From Ruminococcus flavefaciens (GTDB lineage: Bacteria; Bacillota; Clostridia; Oscillospirales; Ruminococcaceae): a stretch of 64,000 nucleotides of DNA. The stretch spans positions 1 to 64,000 of the forward strand of contig NZ_UETD01000015.1 in the NCBI RefSeq assembly GCF_900116855.1, in the 5' to 3' direction. Shown here piece after piece: positions 26,301 through 35,322 of this stretch; position 1 is the first letter of the stretch, and each line of letters opens with the position of its first letter. The notes under the pieces are model-generated. The model was given only the letters and a program-made list of their open reading frames with translations, had not been told where the DNA came from and ran no database searches. Made by a program: the position numbers and the translations under genes.

Positions 26301-27353
26301 ATGGAAAATATCGTCAGCTTAAAGGATATCATCGTGGAATTTGAGGAGGGCGAGCGTATCCTCAAAAACATCAGTCTCGACATCAAGGATAAGGAGTTCG
26401 TTACCTTTCTCGGGCCTTCGGGCTGCGGAAAGACCACCACTCTCCGCATAATCGCAGGCTTTCTCGAGCCCACCAGCGGAGACGTGTTTTTCGACGGCAA
26501 GCGCATAAACGGAGTTCCGCCCCACAAGCGCAACGTCAACACCGTATTCCAGCGCTATGCACTTTTCCCCCACCTCAACGTCTATGAGAACATCGCTTTC
26601 GGTCTACGCGTGAAGAATACTCCCGAAAAGGAGATAGTGAAGCGCGTAGGCGAAATGCTTGAGCTGGTGAACCTTATGGGCTTTGAGAAGCGCTCCATAA
26701 ACCGTCTTTCGGGAGGTCAGCAGCAGCGTGTCGCCATTGCCCGCGCTCTGGTGAACCACCCCAAGGTGCTGCTCCTTGACGAGCCTCTGGGCGCTCTTGA
26801 CCTGAAGCTGAGAAAGGAGATGCAGATAGAACTCCGCCGCATACAGCAGGAGCTGGAGCTGACCTTCGTCTACGTTACCCACGATCAGGAGGAAGCCCTC
26901 ACCATGAGCGACAGCATCGTTGTCATGAACAACGGCTATATCCAGCAGATAGGCTCCCCGACGGACATTTACAACGAGCCTGTCAACGCATTCGTTGCCG
27001 ACTTCATCGGCGAGAGCAACATCGTCAACGGCTGTATGCCCGAGGACTGCGTGGTAGAGTTCACGGGACGCCGCTTTGAGTGCGTGGACAAGGGCTTTGA
27101 CCCCAACGAGACCGTTGATGTTGTTATCCGTCCCGAGGACGTTAAGGTGATCCCTGCGGAAAAAGCCAAGCTGACAGGCATAGTGGAATCCGTAGTGTTC
27201 AAGGGCGTTCACTACGAGATGATAGTTGACGGCGTTGACCACAAGTGGGTCATACACTCCACAAAGGCTGAGCCCGTGGGACAGATGATAGGCATGACCT
27301 TTGACCCCTTTGATATACATATCATGAAGAAAACGGAGGACAGTGCAGAATGA
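26301..27353 (+). CDS. potA: Spermidine/putrescine ABC transporter, ATP-binding protein
   Basis: 350 residues. Walker [12 protein letters not shown]-loop, signature [10 protein letters not shown], Walker [13 protein letters not shown], and a C-terminal TOBE domain (RPEDVKVIP) as in PotA. It energises polyamine uptake at the inner face of the membrane. It is the first gene of potABCD; its stop overlaps potB by 4 nt. The 5' promoter is the repeat copy at 26207-26235. Confidence 0.95.
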   Translation: MENIVSLKDIIVEFEEGERILKNISLDIKDKEFVTFLGPSGCGKTTTLRIIAGFLEPTSGDVFFDGKRINGVPPHKRNVNTVFQRYALFPHLNVYENIAFGLRVKNTPEKEIVKRVGEMLELVNLMGFEKRSINRLSGGQQQRVAIARALVNHPKVLLLDEPLGALDLKLRKEMQIELRRIQQELELTFVYVTHDQEEALTMSDSIVVMNNGYIQQIGSPTDIYNEPVNAFVADFIGESNIVNGCMPEDCVVEFTGRRFECVDKGFDPNETVDVVIRPEDVKVIPAEKAKLTGIVESVVFKGVHYEMIVDGVDHKWVIHSTKAEPVGQMIGMTFDPFDIHIMKKTEDSAE

Positions 27354-28153
27354 AGCTGAAATATTTCTCCGCCCCCTATCTGGTGTGGATGATCATATTC
27401 ATACTGGTCCCCCTGCTGATGATAGGATTTTTCGCCCTCACCGATGACAACGGATTTACGCTGAAATACATCTCCGATGTTGGACAGTACGCAAACATCT
27501 TCGTCCGCTCAATATGGCTTTCGCTTATCGCCACGGCTATCTGCCTTGTGGTGGCATATCCCGTTTCATTCATACTCTCCCGTATGGAGAAGCACAAGCA
27601 GGGCACCATGCTCATGATAGTAATGCTGCCCATGTGGATGAACTTCCTCCTGCGTACCTACGCATGGATGACTCTGCTGGGAAACAACGGAATCATCAAC
27701 CACCTTCTGGGACTTGCGGGACTGGGTCCCTACAAGCTCATAAACACCTCGGGAGCGGTAGTCCTCGGCATGGTCTACAACTACCTGCCCTTTATGATAC
27801 TGCCGCTGTACTCGGTAATGGTGAAGATAGATAAGTCACTGTTTGAGGCTGCCTCCGACCTTGGGTGCAGCTCGGGACAGACTCTTTTCCGCGTGATAAT
27901 CCCACTGAGCGTTCCCGGCATCACCTCAGGCGTCACCATGGTATTCGTGCCTGCCATTTCCACGTTCATTATCTCCCGTATGCTGGGCGGCGGCTCGAAC
28001 CTGCTCATCGGCGACCTCATCGAGATGCAGTTCCTCGGAAACGCCTATAATCCCCACCTCGGCGCAGCTATCTCGCTGGTGCTCATGGTGATAATCCTCG
28101 TTATCATGACCGTCATGAATCAGTTCGATCCCGACGATCAGGTACTTATGTAA
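27350..28153 (+). CDS. potB: Spermidine/putrescine ABC transporter permease PotB
   Basis: 267 residues, six membrane helices. The EAA loop is visible as [20 protein letters not shown] followed by PLSVPG. It pairs with PotC to form the polyamine channel. The start overlaps the potA stop (ATGA) and the stop is 12 nt before potC. Confidence 0.93.
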   Translation: MKLKYFSAPYLVWMIIFILVPLLMIGFFALTDDNGFTLKYISDVGQYANIFVRSIWLSLIATAICLVVAYPVSFILSRMEKHKQGTMLMIVMLPMWMNFLLRTYAWMTLLGNNGIINHLLGLAGLGPYKLINTSGAVVLGMVYNYLPFMILPLYSVMVKIDKSLFEAASDLGCSSGQTLFRVIIPLSVPGITSGVTMVFVPAISTFIISRMLGGGSNLLIGDLIEMQFLGNAYNPHLGAAISLVLMVIILVIMTVMNQFDPDDQVLM

Positions 28154-28165
28154 GGAGGCGGCACT

Positions 28166-28966
28166 ATGAAAAAACTCGGAAAACTCTATCTGGTACTGGT
28201 GCTGCTGTTCCTGTATGTGCCAATATTCGTGCTCATCGTGTTCTCCTTCAACGAGACCAAGAGCAGAAGCGTTTTCAGCGGCTTTACGCTGGACTGGTAC
28301 AAGCGCCTGTTCCACAACAGGATAATCATTTCCTCACTGATAAACACTATCATAATCGCCTCTGTCGCCAGCGTGGTCTCAACAGTTCTGGGGACCCTTG
28401 CGGCTATCGGCATAAACAGCATGAGAAAGGTGCCAAAGGCTGTGGTAATGAACATTACCAATATGCCTATCATCAACCCCGAGATCGTAACGGGTGTTTC
28501 CCTCATGCTCCTGTTCGTATTCTTCGCCGCAAGAATGAATCTGGAATTCGGCTTCGTTACGCTGCTCATCGCACACATAACCTTTGATGTGCCCTACGTC
28601 ATACTCAATGTAATGCCGAAATTCAATCAGATGGACCCCCACCTCTATGAAGCCGCACAGGACCTTGGCTGCAGTCCCTTCAAGGCATTCCGCAAGGTAG
28701 TTCTCCCCGAGATAATGCCCGGCGTGGTAAGCGGCTTCCTCATGTCCTTCACCTACTCGCTGGACGACTTCGTGGTCAGCTACTTCACCACAGGCTCTAC
28801 CTCACAGACCCTGCCCATAACCATCTACTCCATGACCCGAAGAAAGGTATCCCCCGAGATAAATGCACTTTCCACTCTTATCTTCATTGCCGTCATCATA
28901 GTTCTCATAGTGAAGAACGCCATCGAGAACAGAGCGGCTAAGAAGAGCGGCGCAAAGGAGGACTGA
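28166..28966 (+). CDS. potC: Spermidine/putrescine ABC transporter permease PotC
   Basis: 266 residues, six membrane helices. The EAA loop YEAAQDLGCSPFKAFRKVVL is followed by PEIMPGV. AAGGAGGC precedes the ATG. The short lysine-rich end (AAKKSGAKED) is cytosolic. Two nucleotides separate it from potD. Confidence 0.93.
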   Translation: MKKLGKLYLVLVLLFLYVPIFVLIVFSFNETKSRSVFSGFTLDWYKRLFHNRIIISSLINTIIIASVASVVSTVLGTLAAIGINSMRKVPKAVVMNITNMPIINPEIVTGVSLMLLFVFFAARMNLEFGFVTLLIAHITFDVPYVILNVMPKFNQMDPHLYEAAQDLGCSPFKAFRKVVLPEIMPGVVSGFLMSFTYSLDDFVVSYFTTGSTSQTLPITIYSMTRRKVSPEINALSTLIFIAVIIVLIVKNAIENRAAKKSGAKED

Positions 28967-28968
28967 AC

Positions 28969-30240
28969 ATGAAAAAGAAGGTATTTTCACTGATTCTGGC
29001 TTCCCTTGTGGGCGTTTCGGCTCTGTGGAGCTGTACCTCTGACACCGCCGAGGAGGAGGACGCCGAGGAGGAGAGCTCCGCTCAGACCCTCACTGTCTCC
29101 GACCCCGATTACTACACCCGTTTCAAGGGACAGAATATCTCAATAAACGTCTATAACTGGGGAGAATACATCTCCACAGGCGCCGACGAGGGAACTCTCG
29201 ACGTAAACGGCGAGTTTGAAAAGCTGACGGGCATAAAGGTCAACTACACCAACTATGCCACCAACGAGGAGCTCTACGCCAAGCTCAAGGGCGGAGCGGC
29301 TTCCTATGACGTCATTATCCCATCGGACTACATGATAAGCAAGATGATAAAGGAGGGCTTGGTGCAGAAGCTGGATATGGACAACATCCCCAACTTCAGC
29401 TACATCATGGACAACTTCCGCAATCAGGCATATGACCCCACAAATGAATATTCCGTCCCCTATACATGGGGAACCGTGGGAATAATCTACGATACCACAA
29501 TGGTGGATATACCCAAGGAGGACATAGACTGGGACCTGCTCTGGAACGAGGACTACGCCGACCAGATACTCATGTTCGACAATCCCCGTGATGCCTTCGC
29601 TATCGCGGAGATAATGCAGGGCTACTCCCTCAACACCGAGAACTTCGACGAGCTGGAAGACGCCGCAAACAAGCTGAAAAAGCAGAAGCGCATCGTTCAG
29701 GGCTACGTCATGGACGAGGTATTCGACAAAATGGAGGCAGGCGACGCTCTTATCGCGCCCTACTACGCAGGCGACGCCCTGACTATACTTGAGGGCAACG
29801 ACTCCCTCGACTTCGTAGTGCCGAAAAGCGGCACCAACCTCTTTGTGGACGCCATGTGCATACCCACTGCCGCAAGACAGAAGGAAGCGGCTGAAATGTA
29901 CATAAACTTCATGTGCGAGCCCGATATAGCCTTTGCAAATATCGACTATATCTGCTATTCCACACCTCATCAGGCGGCTTACGATATGCTGGACGACGAT
30001 GTGAAGAACAGTCCCGTTTCCTATCCCGACAGTCAGTTCATCGCCGATAAGACCACGGTATTCGTAAACCTTTCCGACGAGGCAAACCTGAAGATGCAGA
30101 CCCTGTGGACGGACATGAAGTCCGCCGAGGACGAGAACTCCAACCGCTGGATAGTCCCCGTATTCCTCATATTCTGCGTCCTGCTCATGATATTCGTCCT
30201 TGTAAGGCGCTATATCAGGCGCAAAAAGGATATATTCTGA
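28969..30240 (+). CDS. potD: Polyamine-binding lipoprotein PotD with extra C-terminal membrane helix
   Basis: 423 residues, longer than the usual ~350. The N-terminal signal ends in a lipobox-like LWSC, followed by an acidic linker. The solute-binding fold is recognisable from INVYNWGEYIS, YDVIIPSDYM and YSVPYTWGTVGI. Unusual: the last ~35 residues hold a second hydrophobic helix (VPVFLIFCVLLMIFVLV) and a basic tail (RRYIRRKKDIF), so the protein may be anchored at both ends. A terminator (30241-30260) follows. Confidence 0.92.
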   Translation: MKKKVFSLILASLVGVSALWSCTSDTAEEEDAEEESSAQTLTVSDPDYYTRFKGQNISINVYNWGEYISTGADEGTLDVNGEFEKLTGIKVNYTNYATNEELYAKLKGGAASYDVIIPSDYMISKMIKEGLVQKLDMDNIPNFSYIMDNFRNQAYDPTNEYSVPYTWGTVGIIYDTTMVDIPKEDIDWDLLWNEDYADQILMFDNPRDAFAIAEIMQGYSLNTENFDELEDAANKLKKQKRIVQGYVMDEVFDKMEAGDALIAPYYAGDALTILEGNDSLDFVVPKSGTNLFVDAMCIPTAARQKEAAEMYINFMCEPDIAFANIDYICYSTPHQAAYDMLDDDVKNSPVSYPDSQFIADKTTVFVNLSDEANLKMQTLWTDMKSAEDENSNRWIVPVFLIFCVLLMIFVLVRRYIRRKKDIF

Positions 30241-30260
30241 GGGAGAGAGGTCTCTCCCCC
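30241..30260 (+). terminator. Hairpin after potD
   Basis: GGGAGAGA / TCTCTCCC stem, immediately after the potD stop. No strong T run follows, so its strength is uncertain. Confidence 0.5.
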
Positions 30261-30279
30261 GTCAAGGTAGTGATAACTT

Positions 30280-31236
30280 TTGTTTCTTAAAAACCTGATG
30301 TTCAGCCTGAACGCCACCGTCCCCGTATTCCTCATGATGGTGTTCGGCTGGTTCGTCCACAGGATAAAGCTTCTGGACGACAACGCAACATCGCAGATAA
30401 ATAAATTCGTGTTCCGCACACTGCTCCCTGCCCTGCTTTTCATGGACCTGTCCACCGCGGACTTCCGCAGGGTATGGGACGGTAAATTCGTCCTTTTCTG
30501 TATGTGCGCCACCCTCCTCAGCGTGGGCGTGGCAGTGGTCTATTCCCTCATTGTGGGGAAGGGCTGCGAAAGGGGCGAGATAATACAGGCAAGCTACCGC
30601 AGCAGCGCCGCTGTGCTGGGCATCGCCTTCGTCAACAACATCTACGGTCACTCAACTATGGCTGCGCTGATGATAGTGGGAACAGTTCCCCTTTACAACG
30701 TCATTGCCGTGACTGCTCTGGCTGTGACATCTCCCGAAAAGGACAAGAGCCGCGGAAAGTCAGCTGTGGCACTGAATACGCTGAAAAGCATTGTCACCAA
30801 CCCCATTATCCTCGGCATTGCCGTGGGAATGATATGGTCACTGCTGAAAATACCACAGCCCGTCATACTCTCAAAGTCCGTTACCTATCTTGGGAACATG
30901 GCGACTCCCCTGTCCCTTATCGCCCTCGGAGCTTCCTTCAAATTCGGCGAGGCAAAGGGAAAACTGCCTGTTACGTTGGGTATCGCCGCTCTGAAGCTGG
31001 TGCTGTTCTGCGCAGTATTCCTACCCATAGCCGTGAAGCTGGGCTTCCGCGGCGAAAAGCTCATAGCCATACTGGTAATGCTGGGAAGTGCCACCACGGG
31101 AAGCTGCTTCGTCATGGCGAAAAATCTCGGACATAAGGGCACCATAACCGCCTTTGCGGTCATGCTGACCACCCTGCTCAGCGCCTTTACCCTGACGGGA
31201 TGGCTGTTCGTGCTGAAAACTCTGGGATACATCTGA
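30280..31236 (+). CDS. AEC (auxin efflux carrier) family transporter
   Basis: 318 residues from a TTG start at 30280; the next ATG is 18 nt later. I prefer TTG because the resulting FLKNLMFSLNATVPVFLM matches the usual family N-terminus and AAGGT lies upstream. About ten membrane helices in two bundles, with 'LPALLF' and a C-terminal 'GSATTGSCFVMA'. AEC proteins move organic anions such as malate; the substrate is not predictable here, though malate-converting enzymes occur at 16-18 kb. Confidence 0.85.
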   Translation: MFLKNLMFSLNATVPVFLMMVFGWFVHRIKLLDDNATSQINKFVFRTLLPALLFMDLSTADFRRVWDGKFVLFCMCATLLSVGVAVVYSLIVGKGCERGEIIQASYRSSAAVLGIAFVNNIYGHSTMAALMIVGTVPLYNVIAVTALAVTSPEKDKSRGKSAVALNTLKSIVTNPIILGIAVGMIWSLLKIPQPVILSKSVTYLGNMATPLSLIALGASFKFGEAKGKLPVTLGIAALKLVLFCAVFLPIAVKLGFRGEKLIAILVMLGSATTGSCFVMAKNLGHKGTITAFAVMLTTLLSAFTLTGWLFVLKTLGYI

Positions 31237-31245
31237 CGGCAGCAC

Positions 31246-31274
31246 TTGCATTCCGCGCAGAAAAGGTGTATAGT
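31246..31274 (+). promoter_or_regulatory. Promoter of the zinc-ribbon/pilin-like gene
   Basis: TTGCAT (31246-31251), 17-nt spacer, TATAGT (31269-31274), 36 nt before the ATG, with AAAGGAGG between. Confidence 0.65.
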
Positions 31275-31309
31275 TATATTAAGATATATGGTTCAAAGGA
31301 GGAACTGCC

Positions 31310-32038
31310 ATGCCATTCTGTACTCAGTGCGGAAGACCTCTCGCTGAGGGCGAGACCTGCTCATGCAGGAACAATTCCGCCAATATCACACCACCGCCGC
31401 CGCAGTCTCAGTATAACGGCTATGGTTATCAGCCCTATCAACAGGGCTATCCGCAGGCTCCCTACGGCTACGGTCAGCCCTATCCGCCATACGGTCAGCC
31501 GCCCTATGCTCAGCAGAAAAAGAGCAATGGCTGGATAGTAGGACTGGTCATCGGAATAGTTCTGCTGTTCGCACTCATAGCCGCAGCAATACTCGTTCCC
31601 GCAATGCTGGGATACACCCGCAAAGCAAGGCTGTCAAACATAAGAAGCGAGGCAAATGTGCTGCGGAAGGCAGCAGAAACTTCTATGATTGAAATAGACG
31701 AAGAGGGCTCCAACGTAAAGGGCAGATACATAATCAGCTCCGACAAAAAAGACAATGTTGCCGTACCCTTTGATGTGGATGACTTCAATGCTCGGCTGGA
31801 CCGCTACTTTGAGGGCGCCGAAAAGTATAAGTATTTCATCGTAGTCAATAACGGCTATGTGGAGTATGCAGCTTTGTCCGAGAGCTGGACGAAAAAGACG
31901 GAAAAGATAGGCACCTGGCCCGTGGGCACCGATGACAAGCCCAGAGAATACTCAAAGGACGGCAGCTCAGTATTCAGCGACAAAAAGACTAATCTGGACA
32001 CTCTTTACTGGAAGGCATACGACGAGATATTCGGATAA
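31310..32038 (+). CDS. Zinc-ribbon protein with Tyr/Pro/Gln-rich linker and pilin-like membrane segment
   Basis: 242 residues. Domains in order: a zinc ribbon (FCTQCGRPLAEGETCSC, 4 Cys), a low-complexity Y-G-P-Q linker (about 30-68), one membrane helix (about 75-100), then PAMLGYTRKARLSNIRSEAN, which resembles the N-terminal helix of type IV pilins/pseudopilins, and a soluble C-terminal domain. A cytosolic zinc ribbon joined to a pilin-like helix is common in clostridia but of unknown role. It is a single-gene unit between its own promoter and a strong terminator. Confidence 0.75.
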   Translation: MPFCTQCGRPLAEGETCSCRNNSANITPPPPQSQYNGYGYQPYQQGYPQAPYGYGQPYPPYGQPPYAQQKKSNGWIVGLVIGIVLLFALIAAAILVPAMLGYTRKARLSNIRSEANVLRKAAETSMIEIDEEGSNVKGRYIISSDKKDNVAVPFDVDDFNARLDRYFEGAEKYKYFIVVNNGYVEYAALSESWTKKTEKIGTWPVGTDDKPREYSKDGSSVFSDKKTNLDTLYWKAYDEIFG

Positions 32039-32052
32039 CCTAAAATATGCAT

Positions 32053-32100
32053 AAAAAAGTCCCCGAAGCGGTAATAATACTGCTTCGGGGCTGTTTTTTT
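32053..32100. terminator. Bidirectional terminator between convergent genes
   Basis: Stem AGTCCCCGAAGC / GCTTCGGGGCT flanked by AAAAAA on the left and TTTTTTT on the right, serving both the gene at 31310 and the HAD gene at 32099. Confidence 0.85.
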
Positions 32101-32734
32101 ATTTGTCAAGCTCTTTCATAAGCCCGGGCAGGTCGCTGAAACGCTCAAGCTCGGGGACGGGGTGGTCGATAGTGCCGAATCCGTATGCCGAGTGGATAAA
32201 GTCTATCCCTGCCTCCATGGTGGAGTCATAGTCGCCCTGTATGTCACCTACATACCACGCCTTGTCGAGTCCGTTCCTGCTGACGATGAGAGCGATATTG
32301 TCGCCCTTGCCTTTGAGGTTGTTGCCGTAGCACTCTATATCGTCGAAATATTCCCCGAAGCCGTAGTGCTCCAGAAATGTCTCTATATAGCCGCTCTGAC
32401 AGTTGCTCACGATGTAGAGATGGTACTTTTTCTTCAGGCGGATAAGCGTCTTTTCAAGGTCGGGATAGAGCACTCCGCCGTGCCTGAGAAGATACTTCTC
32501 CTCATTATCGCAGCAGCGGTCGAGAAGCTCCCTGCGCTCCTCAAGGGGAAGGCTGCCGAAGAGTTTGTCCGCTATCCTGTCCATGGTAAGCCCCATAACT
32601 CCCATAACGTCCTGCTGAGTGATATCGGGGAAGTCATATCCCAGCTCTCTTACCTTTTCTGTCCATGATATCGCCACATTCTCCGAGGAATCCCAGAGTG
32701 TGCCGTCCATATCGAAAATAATTCCTTTTTTCAT
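32099..32734 (-). CDS. HAD-superfamily phosphatase
   Basis: 211 residues. Motif I IIFDMDGTLWDS, motif II HLYIVSNCQ, and motif IV VGDIQGDYDST are seen; the helical cap lies between. It resembles phosphoglycolate-type phosphatases. Its ATG overlaps the stop of the upstream dehydrogenase (ATGA), so the two are translated together, suggesting it acts on the product or substrate of that enzyme. Confidence 0.88.
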   Translation of the reverse strand: MKKGIIFDMDGTLWDSSENVAISWTEKVRELGYDFPDITQQDVMGVMGLTMDRIADKLFGSLPLEERRELLDRCCDNEEKYLLRHGGVLYPDLEKTLIRLKKKYHLYIVSNCQSGYIETFLEHYGFGEYFDDIECYGNNLKGKGDNIALIVSRNGLDKAWYVGDIQGDYDSTMEAGIDFIHSAYGFGTIDHPVPELERFSDLPGLMKELDK

Positions 32735-33795
32735 TTTCCCTCCGCCATTCTGCTGTATATTTCGTCCAGCTGTACTCTATCATGCTTTATCTCGTCCAGT
32801 ATGGTTATCCTGCCCGTTCTTACGGTGCGTGCCTTCTCCCACATATCCGCGAACATATCCTTAGTTATGCCGTATGCCGCAGGGCTTACGTCCAGACCGT
32901 AGGTGCGGAAGAAGCTGAGAAGCCCATCGGGAGACTGTCCCTGAAAGATGCAGGCAGGTATGCTTCCCAGCGCAACTGCCATACCGTGGGATATCTTCAC
33001 CTCGGGGTAATACTCCTCGATAGCGTGGGCAAAGAGATGCTCACTGCCGCTGCACGGACGCGATGAGCCTGCTATCTCCATGGCAAGTCCTCCCATTACC
33101 AGAGCACGGGAGAGTATCCTTATGAATACGCGGCTCTTCATGTTCTTCTCATCGCAGTGATAGACAGAATCATAGCTCATCCTGCTCAGTGCGTAGGCAA
33201 AGTCGTTCACACGGGTATTTGTCTTTCTTGCGGAGAGCTTCCAGTCGTAGAGGGCGGTATGCTTTGCAATGGTGTCGCCTATGCCCGAGAGAGTCTGTCC
33301 CTCGGGAGCATTTATTATCATGTTGGTATCAACTATTATCGCCGTTGGAATGTTGCACTCTATGGTCTTGCGCGCCTTGCCGTAGGTCTCCAGCACCGCA
33401 AAGGGTGACGCAAGGGAGTCGTTGCTCAGTGAAGTGGGCATACAGATATATATTGCCTTGCTGATGTGTGCGGCATACTTTGCAGTGTCGAGGACTCGTC
33501 CGCCGCCTATGCCGATTATGACCTTTACGTCCTCCACACAGACCTTCTTGGCGATGGCAACGGCTTCGTCAAAGCTTGCCTCCTTCATGGCGACTATCTC
33601 GGCATTGCCGAAATCTCTGCTTATATCGTTTATCTTTTCGCTGTATATGCCTATGAGGAACTCCTCCGAGATGACGATGGTCTTCTGTCCGATGATCTCG
33701 GGGATATACTGCTGTATTATCTCATCTGAGTGAAAAAAAGCATCCTCCTCCACCGCAAGGCAGATGGGCAGGTCAAAGCTCGTGTGCAGGTTCAT
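32731..33795 (-). CDS. Glycerol-1-phosphate dehydrogenase-like (iron-containing ADH family) protein
   Basis: 354 residues. Nucleotide-binding IIGIGGGRVLDTAKYAA, PTSLSNDSLASP, GIGDTIAKHTALYDW (Asp ligand) and the histidines in GSEHLFAHAIEE and KISHGMAVALG match the glycerol-1-phosphate dehydrogenase / AraM branch, including a probable Zn/Ni site (D, H, H). The product would be sn-glycerol-1-phosphate, known mainly from archaea and from Bacillus AraM. It is coupled to a HAD phosphatase. Two repeat-borne promoters stand upstream. Confidence 0.82.
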   Translation of the reverse strand: MNLHTSFDLPICLAVEEDAFFHSDEIIQQYIPEIIGQKTIVISEEFLIGIYSEKINDISRDFGNAEIVAMKEASFDEAVAIAKKVCVEDVKVIIGIGGGRVLDTAKYAAHISKAIYICMPTSLSNDSLASPFAVLETYGKARKTIECNIPTAIIVDTNMIINAPEGQTLSGIGDTIAKHTALYDWKLSARKTNTRVNDFAYALSRMSYDSVYHCDEKNMKSRVFIRILSRALVMGGLAMEIAGSSRPCSGSEHLFAHAIEEYYPEVKISHGMAVALGSIPACIFQGQSPDGLLSFFRTYGLDVSPAAYGITKDMFADMWEKARTVRTGRITILDEIKHDRVQLDEIYSRMAEGK

Positions 33796-33857
33796 GATAT
33801 CATCCTTTCCTGTTTACCGCAATATTTCGGATAAAGTATAATGAATGCCTCGCGTTA

Positions 33858-34022
33858 ATTATAACATATAATACACGATAAAGCAAGCGGCGCGGAGATA
33901 AAGTGCCGTTTTTGATATCTATACCGCGAAACAGCCTGCGGGGGCTCCCCGCTTATAACATATAATACACGATAAAGCAAGAAGCGCGGAGATAAAATGC
34001 CGTTTTTGATATCTATACCGCG
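33858..34022 (-). repeat. Promoter-bearing intergenic repeat, tandem copies 3a and 3b
   Basis: On the minus strand, TTGCTT-17-TATAAT (33858-33886) and TTGCTT-17-TATAAG (33952-33980) with the same 17-nt spacer, each preceded by CTCCGCG and tatagatatcaaaaacggc blocks, and separated by the GCGGGGAGCCCCCGC palindrome. Same family as the elements at 18478 and 26093, inverted. The TATAAT copy is nearest the dehydrogenase gene. Confidence 0.78.
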
Positions 34023-34023
34023 A

Positions 34024-34052
34024 AAAAGCCACTCCCTCGGGAGTGGCTTTAA
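34024..34052 (-). terminator. Terminator after the secreted cysteine-protease gene
   Basis: Stem AAGCCACTCC / GGAGTGGCTT with a 5-nt loop; read leftward it ends in CTTTTTC. It abuts repeat copy 3b. Confidence 0.75.
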
Positions 34053-34067
34053 GTACTTGGATATCTC

Positions 34068-35078
34068 TTATGCCTTTACAACGATCTTGTAGTAACCGCC
34101 AACGTTACGAAGGTCATTAAATGTAAGACGCTTAACAGGTGAGTTGAGCTCGGATGAAGGACGAGCAGGATCGATTATGTAGAAATCGCTTGCTGTGAGG
34201 CTTGAACGGTTAGCACCCTTTCTGTATCCTACGCAGGTAACGTAATGATCATTAGTGCCGGTTCCCTTTATACGGAAGATAACGGGCTGTCCCTTGTTAA
34301 GAAGGTCATAGGTCCTCTGGAATGCTGCCAGCTTTGATGTATAATACTGCTCGGGAGTATAGTTGCCCCAACTCCACCAGCACTGTTCACCGTCATAATA
34401 CTGTGTATAGCTGTGTACATATCCGTCAAGCATTGTGCGGCAGTATGCAAGAGCATATGCTGCACAGGGACCTGATACTGTCTGTCTACCTACTGCAATT
34501 ACCTTGGAAACATTGTTTTTGTATGCGGAGATGAAGTAGTCCTGAGTGGGAACGGGAACAGGATCAGGATCGGGGTTACCTTCAAGCACAGCCCAGCCTG
34601 CACCGCTCTTGAACCTGCCGTAGGTTACGTTGTTTGCTGTCTGCACTTCAACGATAGTGAATATGCTGCCCTGAGTGAGTGTCATTGCAACTACGCCCGA
34701 TGTAGGTGATGTATAGAGTGTTGTGCCTGCACCAAAATACTGTGTGAAAGGAACCTGTATCTGGGGTGTGGGGGGGACTTCGCGGACTATTGCCCAGCCT
34801 GCACCGCTCTTGAACTTACCGTAAACATTGGTTCCTACAGTCTGCTCCTCAACGATAGTGAAGCTGCCGCCCTGAGCAAGAGTCTGTGCAACTACGCCCG
34901 ATGTGGGTGATGTATAGAGCTTTGTTCCTGCGGGGAATGCCTTTACATATGACTGGAATGCTGCGTTTGCTGTGATAGCTGTGGGTGCAAAGTTCTTTGC
35001 AAAGCCTGTGTTTGATGCTGCCATACCTGATGCGCAGAGTGTTAATGCCATAGCTGCTGTAATGATCTTCTTAAACAT
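34068..35078 (-). CDS. Secreted SH3-like / C39-like cysteine protease
   Basis: 336 residues with AGGAGG before the ATG. Signal peptide at about 1-27 and a Thr/Ala-rich linker. Two near-identical ~55-residue repeats follow, each with 'LYTSPTSGVVAxTLxQGxxF' and ending 'FKSGAGWA', as in bacterial SH3-like modules. The C-terminal ~160 residues have GPCAAYALAYC (candidate Cys), NDHYVTCVGYR (candidate His) and YIIDPARP (candidate Asp), a C39-like/papain-fold triad. It may cleave peptides or cell wall outside the cell. A 540-nt gap lies upstream. Confidence 0.82.
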   Translation of the reverse strand: MFKKIITAAMALTLCASGMAASNTGFAKNFAPTAITANAAFQSYVKAFPAGTKLYTSPTSGVVAQTLAQGGSFTIVEEQTVGTNVYGKFKSGAGWAIVREVPPTPQIQVPFTQYFGAGTTLYTSPTSGVVAMTLTQGSIFTIVEVQTANNVTYGRFKSGAGWAVLEGNPDPDPVPVPTQDYFISAYKNNVSKVIAVGRQTVSGPCAAYALAYCRTMLDGYVHSYTQYYDGEQCWWSWGNYTPEQYYTSKLAAFQRTYDLLNKGQPVIFRIKGTGTNDHYVTCVGYRKGANRSSLTASDFYIIDPARPSSELNSPVKRLTFNDLRNVGGYYKIVVKA

Positions 35079-35277
35079 AATTTTTTCCTCCTGAATTTTA
35101 ATTATTCTTTAGATTTTGTTTTTGATTTTAGATTTTTGATTTTGGTTTTTAAGGGGTCGTTGGGGTTTGTTTTTATTTAAATGCTCTGATCGGGAGCAAT
35201 GTCGTACAACATTAAGATTTACTTATCTGGATTATGATTTTATTCGGGGAACTGCTGTGTTTTTATTCTTTGTCAGC

Positions 35278-35322
35278 TCAGTTATTTCCGAACAGAAAAT
35301 CAAGTATTGTTGACCATGTCAT
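35278..35322 (-). CDS. Possible 14-residue leader peptide
   Basis: ATG at 35322 preceded by AAAGGAGG at ideal spacing encodes MTWSTILDFLFGNN then TGA. It is very hydrophobic with Trp and Phe. It lies ~200 nt upstream of the secreted protease gene on the same strand, in an otherwise gene-free 35079-35620 stretch that is AT-rich near the protease. It may be a leader peptide or a free small peptide, or a chance ORF; the ribosome site is the main support. Confidence 0.4.
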   Translation of the reverse strand: MTWSTILDFLFGNN

